DNA of 64,000 nt from Nitrosomonadales bacterium (GTDB taxonomy: Bacteria; Pseudomonadota; Gammaproteobacteria; Burkholderiales; Gallionellaceae). The stretch lies in NCBI GenBank assembly GCA_016716325.1, contig JADJWO010000001.1, positions 2,046,001 to 2,110,000 on the forward strand, written 5' to 3'. Below the pieces are notes generated by a model. It made no database searches. It had not been told where the DNA came from and saw nothing but the letters and a program-made list of their open reading frames with translations. Shown in pieces: positions 32,857 to 42,078 of the stretch; within the stretch, counting starts at the first letter, position 1, and every line of letters begins with the position of its first letter. A program made the position numbers and the translations under genes.

Positions 32857-35563
32857 TCTCCGCCGAAAAGTTCCGTCCATAGCGCGCGGCAAGCCTGCGT
32901 GTCGATCCCGCCTTGCGCCATGCGGCAGGGCGCCGAACTGTCGTTGAGCCGCATGCGGTGCTGTGTCTGGCGCAGTACGCGATACAGCGTGCCGGTCCGT
33001 TCGGCGAGTCCGGCGGGGATCAGCCCGAGTTCGCCGGCCAGCCTGAGCAGCGCCAGGTTGCCGATGTTGCCGGTCAGTTGCGGATGCCGGTGGGCGTGCG
33101 CCAGCACCAGGTATTGCACCATGAACTCGATGTCGACCATGCCGCCGCTGTCATGCTTGATGTCGAACAGCGGCGTGTCGTTGGGATGGCCGTCATGCAT
33201 CTTCCGGCGCATGGACAGTATCTCCTTGCGCAGTTCGCCCGGGTCGCGCGGCTGGCACAGCACACGGCGGCGGATGTCCTCAAAAGCCGTTCCTACTTGC
33301 GCGTCGCCGGCGCAGAAGCGTGCGCGCGTCAATGCCTGGTGTTCCCATACCCAGGCCTGACGCTCCTGATACTCGGCGAATGCCCCGATCGAACTGACCA
33401 GCAGGCCGCTCGCGCCGTTCGGGCGCAGACGCAGGTCGGTCTCGTACAGGCGGCCGGACGAGGTGTAGCTGCCCAGCATCGCATTGATGCGCTGTCCCAG
33501 TCGTGCATAGACCTCCTGCGCATCGGGATGGTCGTCGTCGTACAGGAAGATCAGGTCCAGGTCGGAGGCGTAGCCGAGCTCCTTGCCGCCCAGCTTGCCG
33601 TACGCAATGATGGCAAATCGCGCGTTGTCGCGATGCCGCTTGCGCGCAGTCGCCCAGCAGAGCGTCAGCACATGGCGCAGGATCAGGTCGGCCAGGTCGC
33701 TCAGGTGATCGCTGAGATTCTCCAGCGGCAGCAGATTCTGCAGGTCCATCGCCAGCAGGTGGAATATCTGCTCCTGCTGGACATGGCGCATCACGTCCAG
33801 CTGGCGTTCCGTGTCGGCGGCGCAATCGTCGAGACGGGTCTGCAGGTCGTGATCGATCTGCGACCATGATGGCGCCTGGTAGATCTCGCGTGCGCTCAGC
33901 AGTTCGTCGAGCAGTGCAGGGTGCTGCGTCAGGTATTCGCTTGCCCAGCGGCTTGCCGCAACCAGCGTGGCCAGGCGTTGCAGGGCCTGCGGGAATTCGG
34001 CGAGGAAGGCGAGGTAAACGGCTCGCCGGCTGACGGCTTCCAGCAGGCTCAGCAGCCTGGACAGGGTCGTGTCCGGGTCGGCGTGTTGCGCGCCCAGCGC
34101 GATGAACTGCGGGACCAGTTTGTCGACGCGCTGCCGGCTCAGGTCTGGCAGCTGGCGATAACGACTGCTGTTGCGCAGTTGCAACAGACGCTCCACGCTT
34201 GCCGCGTCATCTCGATATCCCAGGTTTTTCAGATATGCCGTCAATTCGTCGGCGGTGATGCCTTCGCGCCAGACCTGTGCATCGTCCTGCTCTTCGCGTT
34301 GCTGGCTGAAGACCTGTTCGAACTGCCGGGTGACGTGCGCACGATGCTGGTCGAGGTCGTGCAGCAGCGCGGTGAAATCGGCATAGCCCATGGCTTCCGC
34401 GACGATCTGCCGGTCTTCGTCTTTACCGGGAAGTTCCTGGGTCTGCTGGTCGTCCAGGTATTGCAACCGATGTTCCAGATTGCGCAAAAGACGTAGGCTG
34501 CATCCAGGCCGGCAACCGCAGTCTCGGCAAGCTGCCCTTTCGCCGCCAGCAATTGCAGAACCTTGCGGGTGGGGCGGATTCGCAGGGCGGCATCCCGTCC
34601 GCCGCGTATCAGCTGGAATACCTGCGCGGTGAATTCGATCTCGCGTATGCCGCCCGGACCGAGCTTGATATTGTTCATGCGGTCGCGCCGCTGCACTTCC
34701 TGGCGGATCTGTGCATGCAGTTTGCGCATCGAATCGATCGCGCCGAAGTCAAGATATTTGCGGAATATGAACGGTCGCGCGAGTCGCTCCAGTTCCCCGG
34801 TTTTCGGATTTTCGGCCGGCGCGATGACGCGCGCCTTGATCCACGCGTAACGTTCCCATTCACGCCCCTGGCTGACCAGGTATTCTTCCAGCGCGGCAAA
34901 GCTCATCACCAGCGGACCGCTGTCGCCATAGGGCCGCAGCCGCATGTCCACGCGGAACACATAGCCGTCGGCGGTAAGTTCATTAATGAGGCTGATCAGG
35001 CGGCGGCCGAAGCGGGTGAAGAATTCGTGGTTGCCCAGACTGCGCGGGCCGTCGGTCTCGCCGTCCTCGGCGTAGACGAAGATCAGGTCGATGTCGGACG
35101 AGACGTTCAGTTCGCCGCCGCCCAGCTTGCCCATGCCGATGATGAGCAATTCCTGGGGTTCGCGGTTCGTCGCGCACAAGGGGCTGCCGAATTGCTGTTG
35201 CAGCGACCGCATCAAACAGGTTTGCGCCTGTTGCACCGCGACTTCCGCCAGCGCGGTCATGGTCTGCATCACCTCGTTCAGGTCGGCAAGACCGTTCAGG
35301 TCGCGCAGGATCAGCTTGGTCATCGTCTGCTTGCGCAATCTGCGCAATGCGCGCGTCAGGTCGGCCTCGTCGTCCAGATCATGGCCGGATTGTCGCAACG
35401 AAGCCCATAGTTCGGCATGACCGGAAGGCGATGCGTGGTTTTCCTGCAACCATTCCTTGATGGAGGTGTCGGACTCCAGCGCACGGCGAACATAACGGCT
35501 GCAGTGCAGCGTTTTCGACAGCAAGACCTCGAAGGTTGCGGATGGCATGTTTGATGTATTCAT
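32838..35563 (-). CDS. glnE: Glutamine synthetase adenylyltransferase/deadenylase GlnE (apparent frameshift)
   Basis: Bifunctional enzyme that adenylylates and deadenylylates glutamine synthetase in response to PII. The N-terminal removase domain shows GMGKLGGGELNVSSDIDLIFVY; the C-terminal transferase domain shows GKLGGKELGYASDLDLIFLY. Together they match the normal size of about 900 residues. The frame breaks at an A4 run at 34486-34489: before it DAAYVF, after it RNLEHRLQYLDD one frame over. One missing A/T restores the protein. The start at 35563 has no ribosome site and is preceded by nine C. Treat as a frameshifted gene pending sequence check. Confidence 0.85.
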
Positions 35564-35572
35564 GGGGGGGGG
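35564..35572. repeat. Run of nine G (nine C on the glnE strand) abutting the glnE start
   Basis: A homopolymer of nine C directly precedes the likely ATG of glnE, where a ribosome site would be expected. Such tracts slip in replication and are also error-prone in sequencing. No Shine-Dalgarno-like sequence is present between the tract and the start. Confidence 0.7.
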
Positions 35573-35649
35573 CTTCAAGTTAGAATGCGAACTGGCTTCG
35601 ATTATAAGTCCCTCGCACATATTCCGGCGATTTTGCTCGTTCGATACCA

Positions 35650-38600
35650 ATGTTGAAATCCCTTCCTGTCCGATTGCTCTGGCACAGTCTGAACTGGCTG
35701 ACGCGCCTGGTCATCGTCGTTTCGGCGACGATCGCCGTGTTGATCGCGTGCGCCATCATCGTGCTACGTTACTGGGTGCTGCCGGATATCGGACAGCACC
35801 ATGACAGGATCACCGAATCCATGGCGATCGCGCTCGGCAACCCGGTCGGCATCGGCCGGATAGAGGCGGACTGGCAGGGGTTCCATCCACGGCTCAGGTT
35901 TTCCAAAGTGACCATCCTGGACGAGAGGGGGCAGCCCGCACTGGAATTGCCGCGCATCGACGGTAGCGTGTCGTGGATGTCGCTGCTCACTGCGGAACTG
36001 CGGCTGGCCAGCCTGGAAATATCCAGGCCGGAGCTGTTGATCCGGCGGGATGCGCAAGGCCGGATCTTCATCGGCGGCATCGCCCTCAACAAGCAGGGCG
36101 GCGACAGCGATCTGGCGAACTGGCTGCTCCACCAGTCGCACATGGCGGTAAGCGATGGGCTCATCGTCTGGGTGGACGAATTGCGCGAAGCTCCGCCGCT
36201 GGTGCTGCACAAGGTAGGCCTGCGCTTCGAGAACTTCTTCGGCCATCATCGTTTCGCGCTGCGCGCCCTGCCGCCGGCCGCGCTGTCCACGCCGCTGGAT
36301 GTGCGCGGCGATTTCCATGGCGACAGTTTCGACGACCTCGGCGAATGGCGCGGGAGCCTTTTTACACAACTCGACTATACCGACGTGACGGCATGGCGCC
36401 CCTGGCTGGACCTGCCGGACGAGTTCAGCAGCGGGCGCGGTGCGTTGCGCGGCTGGTTGAGCCTGGAGGGCGGAAAGGTGACGCAGCTCACCGCCGACAT
36501 GGATCTGCATGATGTGGTGACCCGGCTGTCCGCGGACGTGCAGGAAATGACGGTGGACAACCTGCACGGCCGCGCGGCGTGGCAGGATGTGCCGGGCGGG
36601 CTGGAGGTCTCCACGCGGCATCTGGCGATGCGCCTGAAGAACGGTCTGGCGTTGCAACCCACGGATTTTTATTTTCGCAGTGTGTCCCCTGGAGAGGGCC
36701 GCGCGGCGGGAGGTACGTTACGCGCCAACCGGTTGCAACTGGAGACCCTGTCCAGCCTGGCGGCATTCGTGCCGCTGGAAGCCGGTCTGCGCGCCCGGTT
36801 GGACGCTTATGCGCCGAGAGGCGAGGTGGACAACCTGGATGTGCAATGGCAGGGCTCGCTGGAAAAGATGGACGGCTTCAGGATCAAGGGGCAGTTCGAG
36901 AACCTCGCGATGCGCCAATACGATGGAATGCCGGGATTCTCAGGGTTATCGCTGGATGTGGACGGCAACGACCAGGGCGGCTCGATGAATATCCGCGCCC
37001 ACGGTCTGCAGGTGGATGCACCCGGCGCGCTGGTCGAGCCGCTGTTCTTTAGCGCACTGAGCGGACAGGCAGGTTGGGAGCGCAGGCGTGGCGAGTGGTC
37101 GGTCACTGTCAATAATGTCGCCATCGCCAACGATGATCTGGCGGGTAATCTGTATGGCAGTTACCGGACACAGGGAGCGAGCAGGGGGCTAATCGACCTG
37201 ACGATCAGCCTGACGCGCGGCGATGTCCGGCAAGCTTACCGGTATACCCCGCTGGTCGCGCTGGACAAGGAGGACAACGACTGGCTGAAAGGTGCGATCC
37301 AGTCGGGTCAGACCGGAGATTTCCGCGTCCGCATCAAGGGTAACCTGGACGATTTCCCGCTGGATGGGACCGAAAAGGCGCTGCTCGAGATCGGCGGGCA
37401 CGCGCAAGGCGTCACGCTGGAATTCGACAAGGATTGGCCTGTCATCGAAAACATCTCGGGCGAATTCTGGATACGCGGCAACAAGCTTGAAGTGAAGGCA
37501 GGTTCCGCGACCACGCTGGGGGCGAACTTGCGCAACGTCAGTGCCGTCATGCCGGATCTGGCGAGCGAGGATGTGCCGCTGGAGATCCGGGGCGAGGCGA
37601 CGGGCGCGAGCGATGTCTTCCTGCAATACATCCAGCGCAGCCCGGTGCGCGGCTATATCGACAGCTTTACTGACGGTATGCATGCCGTCGGTGACGGGCA
37701 TCTCGATCTGTTCGTGCGTTTTCCGCTGCTGGGCGGCGGAACGGATACCGCCGCGCAGGAGGGTGCGCTTGCGGCCGATGCCGCGCAAAGTACGGCGGAG
37801 CAGGGCGCAAGCCTGCAAAAAGTACCCGACCGTACGCCGTTACAGGTGTCGGGCACGTACCGCGTGCAGGATAACGATATCGACCTGGGCAAGGGCATCC
37901 CCTGGTTGCGCGACACGCGCGGAGAGCTTTCCTTCACCGAGTCCGGGATGCAGGCAAAGGGCGTATCCGCGAAGATACTCGGCGGGGATGCCAGCATCGA
38001 CATGCAGACCGCCGAAGGCGGTGTGGTACATGCCGTCGTCAAGGGACGCAGCGATCTCGACAAACTTCGCGCTACCGACCCTCATCCCCTGCTGCAATAT
38101 CTGCGCGGTGGCGCGGCGTGGGATGCGGATATCGCCGTGGTGAAGAGTTCCGCGCAGCTCACCGTCAACTCCACGCTGGAGGGGATCGGTTCCAGCCTGC
38201 CGCAACCTTTTGCCAAGCGTGCCAACGAAGCCATGCCGCTGCATGTGGAAAAGGTGAACGTCGCCGAAGGGCAGGATGTCATCCGTGCGCAACTTGGCAA
38301 GCTGCTCAGCGTGCGTCTGGCGCGACGCGACGAAAACGGCGCGATGGCGGTCAAGCGGGGCGTGATCGATTTCGGCGGGGCAGGCAAGTGGACGGACAGG
38401 GATGGCGTGTGGCTGATCGGCAATCTGCCGGTCCTGTCGATACAGGGCTGGGAAGGGCTGGCGGGCGATGGCGAAAGTGTCTCGCCGCTTCCGATCGCCG
38501 GAGCGAAACTGTCCGTCAGGAAGCTGGTCGGTTATGGCATGACCGTCAATGGGCTGCACATCGATGCTGCCGAGCGCGGCGACGGATTGGCTGCGCAGCT

Positions 38601-39723
38601 TTCCAGCAACGTGCTGAACGGTGAAGTGGCCTGGCTGCCGCACGGGTATGAAGCGGGTGGGAAATTCAGCGTGCATCTGGACAACATGCAATGGCCGGGC
38701 GACGAACCATCGCTCCGATCCGCACCGTCGGCCAGGAGCAGCAAGGCCGCGCAGCAGCCCGCCCGCACCGTGCAGGACGGCACGACGAACCCGGCCAGTC
38801 TGCCCGCGCTGGAAGTGGCGATCGAGAATCTGCAGATCAAGGGCAAGCAGATCGGCCGGTTCGAACTGGTCGGCCATCCGGAAGGACAGAGCTGGCGCAT
38901 GCGCCGCCTGCGCATCACCAATCCGGACGGTTCGCTGATGGGCGACGGGATCTGGTATGGCAACGCGCCCACGATCGGGAGCGGCGATCCTGCGGCAGAC
39001 TCCGGCAAGGACAGGGCTGCGCCCCAATCGGGCGACGGTATCAGCAAGGGAGCTCTGAGCCAGGTCAATCTGCAACTGGAGATCAGCGATGCCGGAAAGA
39101 TCCTGACACGTTCCGGTTACCCGAACACCGTCAAGGGCGGTAGCGGAAAGCTGGCAGCGAACCTGCTGTGGTCTGGAACGCCGGCTGAATTCAATTACGC
39201 CACACTGGACGGCACGCTCAAGCTGGATACCGGCAAGGGACAGTTCCTGAAGATGGAACCGGGCATCGGGAAGCTGCTCAGCATCCTGAGTCTGCAGGCA
39301 TTGCCCAAGCGCATCACGCTGGATTTCACCGATGTGTTCAGCGACGGGTTCCAGTTCGACAACATCAATGGCAATGCCAAGATCAAGCATGGCGTGATGG
39401 ACACGGAGGATTTCCATATCGACGGCTCGTCCGCCAAGGTGACCATGAAAGGCAGTGTCGATCTGAACCGCGAAACACAGGATCTGCAGGTGCGTATCCT
39501 GCCGACGCTGGGTGACAGCGTATCGCTGCTCGGGGCGTTCGCGGCCGGCCCGGTGGCGGGGATCGGCGCACTCATCGTCAACAAGGTGCTGGGAGATCCG
39601 CTCGATAAGTTGGTGTCGTTTGAATACAATGTCACCGGCACATGGAATGATCCGAGCGTGACCAAGGCAGGGCGCGCTCCGGCCAGACAGATGGAAAACC
39701 AGACCAGACAAACAGGAAAGTGA
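35650..39723 (+). CDS. yhdP: YhdP-like AsmA-family envelope protein
   Basis: A very large (1357-residue) protein with one N-terminal helix (about 20-44) and a long periplasmic beta-rich body. It has the AsmA-like and DUF3971-type regions usual for TIGR02099/YhdP. In E. coli, YhdP and its paralogues form bridges thought to carry phospholipids to the outer membrane. The C-terminal part (about 1190-1340) is the conserved AsmA-like end (TGKGQFLKMEPGIGKLLSILSLQALPKRI). An Ala/Ser/Gln-rich linker lies near residues 1020-1045. It is divergent from glnE, with the nitrilase gene and tldD downstream, a conserved order. Confidence 0.93.
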   Translation: MLKSLPVRLLWHSLNWLTRLVIVVSATIAVLIACAIIVLRYWVLPDIGQHHDRITESMAIALGNPVGIGRIEADWQGFHPRLRFSKVTILDERGQPALELPRIDGSVSWMSLLTAELRLASLEISRPELLIRRDAQGRIFIGGIALNKQGGDSDLANWLLHQSHMAVSDGLIVWVDELREAPPLVLHKVGLRFENFFGHHRFALRALPPAALSTPLDVRGDFHGDSFDDLGEWRGSLFTQLDYTDVTAWRPWLDLPDEFSSGRGALRGWLSLEGGKVTQLTADMDLHDVVTRLSADVQEMTVDNLHGRAAWQDVPGGLEVSTRHLAMRLKNGLALQPTDFYFRSVSPGEGRAAGGTLRANRLQLETLSSLAAFVPLEAGLRARLDAYAPRGEVDNLDVQWQGSLEKMDGFRIKGQFENLAMRQYDGMPGFSGLSLDVDGNDQGGSMNIRAHGLQVDAPGALVEPLFFSALSGQAGWERRRGEWSVTVNNVAIANDDLAGNLYGSYRTQGASRGLIDLTISLTRGDVRQAYRYTPLVALDKEDNDWLKGAIQSGQTGDFRVRIKGNLDDFPLDGTEKALLEIGGHAQGVTLEFDKDWPVIENISGEFWIRGNKLEVKAGSATTLGANLRNVSAVMPDLASEDVPLEIRGEATGASDVFLQYIQRSPVRGYIDSFTDGMHAVGDGHLDLFVRFPLLGGGTDTAAQEGALAADAAQSTAEQGASLQKVPDRTPLQVSGTYRVQDNDIDLGKGIPWLRDTRGELSFTESGMQAKGVSAKILGGDASIDMQTAEGGVVHAVVKGRSDLDKLRATDPHPLLQYLRGGAAWDADIAVVKSSAQLTVNSTLEGIGSSLPQPFAKRANEAMPLHVEKVNVAEGQDVIRAQLGKLLSVRLARRDENGAMAVKRGVIDFGGAGKWTDRDGVWLIGNLPVLSIQGWEGLAGDGESVSPLPIAGAKLSVRKLVGYGMTVNGLHIDAAERGDGLAAQLSSNVLNGEVAWLPHGYEAGGKFSVHLDNMQWPGDEPSLRSAPSARSSKAAQQPARTVQDGTTNPASLPALEVAIENLQIKGKQIGRFELVGHPEGQSWRMRRLRITNPDGSLMGDGIWYGNAPTIGSGDPAADSGKDRAAPQSGDGISKGALSQVNLQLEISDAGKILTRSGYPNTVKGGSGKLAANLLWSGTPAEFNYATLDGTLKLDTGKGQFLKMEPGIGKLLSILSLQALPKRITLDFTDVFSDGFQFDNINGNAKIKHGVMDTEDFHIDGSSAKVTMKGSVDLNRETQDLQVRILPTLGDSVSLLGAFAAGPVAGIGALIVNKVLGDPLDKLVSFEYNVTGTWNDPSVTKAGRAPARQMENQTRQTGK

Positions 39724-39726
39724 ATC

Positions 39727-40581
39727 ATGAATGAAGTAAATTCCACCCAGCAACGCATTGCCGCGCAAGCCGGCGCATTCAAAGTCGCCGCCATCCAGAT
39801 GGCGTCCGGACCGAATGTCTCGGGCAACCTCAGCGAGGCGCGCCGCCTGATTGCGATGGCGGCGGAAAAAGGGGCGAAGCTGGTGGTGTTGCCGGAATTC
39901 TTCGCCATCATGGGGATGAGCGACCAGGACAAGGTCCAGGTGCGCGAGCAGCCTGGAGAGGGACAGATACAGTCATTCCTCGGCGAGATGGCGCGCAAGC
40001 ACAAGATCTGGCTGGTGGGCGGCTCGATCCCGCTGGCGGCGACTTCTCCGGACAAGGTGCTGAACAGTTGTCTGGTGTTCGACGAGCATGGCGCGCAAGT
40101 GGCGCGTTACGACAAGATCCACCTGTTCAATCTGGAACTGGGCAACGAAAAATATCAGGAAGCGAATACCATCGAGCCGGGCGATCAGGTCGTCGTGGTC
40201 GACAGCCCGTTCGGGCGCATCGGCCTGGCGGTGTGCTACGACCTGCGCTTCCCGGAACTGTTCCGCGCGATGGGCGACGTGAGCATCATCGTGCTGCCTG
40301 CCGCGTTCACCGAGACTACCGGCAAGATGCACTGGGAGGTGCTGGTCCGTGCCCGAGCCGTCGAGAATCTGGCCTATGTGATCGCTGCCGCGCAGGGGGG
40401 CTATCATGTCAGCGGGCGCGAGACACACGGCAACAGCATGGTCGTCGACCCGTGGGGCCGCGTACTGGACAGGCTGCCGCGCGGTTCCGGCGTGGTGATC
40501 GCCGACGTCAATCCTTCCTATCAGGCCAGCCTGCGCGCCAGCCTGCCCGCGTTGTCGCATCGCGTCCTGCATGGCTGTTAG
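39727..40581 (+). CDS. Carbon-nitrogen hydrolase (nitrilase superfamily, Nit1/YafV-like amidase)
   Basis: A 284-residue nitrilase-fold hydrolase. The catalytic triad is Glu in LPEFF (near residue 57), Lys in YDKIHLF (near 132) and Cys in VCYDLRFPE (near 167). The motif set fits branch 10, including deaminated-glutathione amidases. A short extension of about 17 residues precedes the conserved KVAAIQMAS. It sits between yhdP and tldD and overlaps tldD, an order common in beta- and gammaproteobacteria. Confidence 0.93.
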   Translation: MNEVNSTQQRIAAQAGAFKVAAIQMASGPNVSGNLSEARRLIAMAAEKGAKLVVLPEFFAIMGMSDQDKVQVREQPGEGQIQSFLGEMARKHKIWLVGGSIPLAATSPDKVLNSCLVFDEHGAQVARYDKIHLFNLELGNEKYQEANTIEPGDQVVVVDSPFGRIGLAVCYDLRFPELFRAMGDVSIIVLPAAFTETTGKMHWEVLVRARAVENLAYVIAAAQGGYHVSGRETHGNSMVVDPWGRVLDRLPRGSGVVIADVNPSYQASLRASLPALSHRVLHGC

Positions 40582-42046
40582 GATGGGTGCGTCCGCTCAG
40601 ACCGTCCCGTTCGATACGCTGTTCGCCACAGCGCAGCAATCGCTGCTGGCGCCGTTCTCCCTCGAATCGAAGCATATCGAACAGGTGTTCGCCGGCATGA
40701 TGGCGCACCGGCTCGATTATGCCGATCTGTATTTCCAGTACAGCCGCGCCGAGAGCTGGTCGCTGGAAGAGGGTATCGTCAAGTCCGGCAGCTTCAATAT
40801 CGACCAGGGCGTGGGTGTACGTGCGGTGAGCGGCGAGAAGACCGCCTTCGCCTATTCCGATGACATCAGCCTGAATGCGCTGGACAGTGCGGCACAAGCC
40901 ACGCGGGCGATCGCGCGGCAGGGTGGCAACCGCAAGGCGCCGTTGCTGCACTACGGCTCGCGGCGCGACATCTATCTGCCGCACGACCCGATCGCCAGCC
41001 TCAAGGACTCCGACAAGGTTGCGCTGCTGGAACGCATCGAACGTTATGCGCGCTCGCTCGACCCGCGCGTCGTGCAGGTGATGGCCGGGCTGTCGGGAGA
41101 ATACGAAGTGGTGATGGTGGCGCGCAGCGACGGCCTGATGAATGCCGATATCCGCCCGCTGGTGCGCCTGTCGGTCACTGTGATCATTGAAAGCAACGGC
41201 CGCCGCGAACAGGGCTCGGCGGGCGGTGGCGGGCGTTTCGATTACGGCTATTTCGACGATGCGATGCTGCGCAACTATGCAGCTCAGGCGGTGCATCAGG
41301 CGGCGGTCAACCTGGATGCCGCACCGGCGCCGGCGGGCAACATGACCGTGGTGCTGGGCAACGGCTGGCCCGGCATCCTGCTGCACGAAGCGATCGGGCA
41401 CGGACTGGAAGGCGATTTCAACCGCAAGGGCAGTTCGGCCTTTGCGGGCCGGATCGGCGAACGCGTCGCGGCACAAGGCGTGACCGTCGTGGACGACGGC
41501 ACGCTGGCCAGCCGGCGCGGCTCACTGCAGATGGACGACGAGGGTAACCCGACGCAATGCACCACGCTGATCGAGAACGGCATCCTGAAAGGCTATCTGC
41601 AGGACTCGCTCAACGCGAGGCTGATGGGCGTGGACACGACCGGAAACGCGCGGCGCGAATCCTACGCGCACCTGCCGATGCCGCGCATGACCAATACCTA
41701 TATGCTCAACGGCGACAAGGATCCACAGGAGATCATCGCATCGGTCAGGCACGGCCTGTACGCGGTGAATTTCGGCGGCGGACAGGTGGATATCACCAGC
41801 GGCAAGTTCGTGTTCTCCACGGCCGAAGCCTACCTGATCGAAGACGGCAGGATCACCCGCCCGGTGAAAGGCGCGACGCTGATCGGCAACGGGCCGGACG
41901 TGCTGACGCGCATCTCGATGATCGGCAACGACATGGCGCTCGACCCCGGTGTCGGTACCTGCGGCAAGGAAGGGCAGAGCGTACCGGTCGGCGTGGGACA
42001 ACCCACGGTGAAGATCGACGGGCTGACGGTGGGCGGCACGGCCTAG
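40571..42046 (+). CDS. tldD: Metalloprotease TldD
   Basis: TldD with TldE forms a metalloprotease that matures microcin-type peptides and is conserved beyond them. The 491-residue product carries the zinc motif HEAIGHGLEGD (HExxxH) near residue 265. The N-terminal half has YADLYFQYSRAESWSLEEGIVKSGSF. Its C-terminal MIGNDMALDPGVGTCGKEGQSVPVGVGQP stretch is a strong signature. The ATG at 40571 overlaps the nitrilase stop; a second ATG at 40583 is possible. No tldE is seen in this window. Confidence 0.95.
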   Translation: MAVRMGASAQTVPFDTLFATAQQSLLAPFSLESKHIEQVFAGMMAHRLDYADLYFQYSRAESWSLEEGIVKSGSFNIDQGVGVRAVSGEKTAFAYSDDISLNALDSAAQATRAIARQGGNRKAPLLHYGSRRDIYLPHDPIASLKDSDKVALLERIERYARSLDPRVVQVMAGLSGEYEVVMVARSDGLMNADIRPLVRLSVTVIIESNGRREQGSAGGGGRFDYGYFDDAMLRNYAAQAVHQAAVNLDAAPAPAGNMTVVLGNGWPGILLHEAIGHGLEGDFNRKGSSAFAGRIGERVAAQGVTVVDDGTLASRRGSLQMDDEGNPTQCTTLIENGILKGYLQDSLNARLMGVDTTGNARRESYAHLPMPRMTNTYMLNGDKDPQEIIASVRHGLYAVNFGGGQVDITSGKFVFSTAEAYLIEDGRITRPVKGATLIGNGPDVLTRISMIGNDMALDPGVGTCGKEGQSVPVGVGQPTVKIDGLTVGGTA

Positions 42047-42078
42047 CGCGGGGCTGTTCTTGCTTCGTCGGCCGTGTG

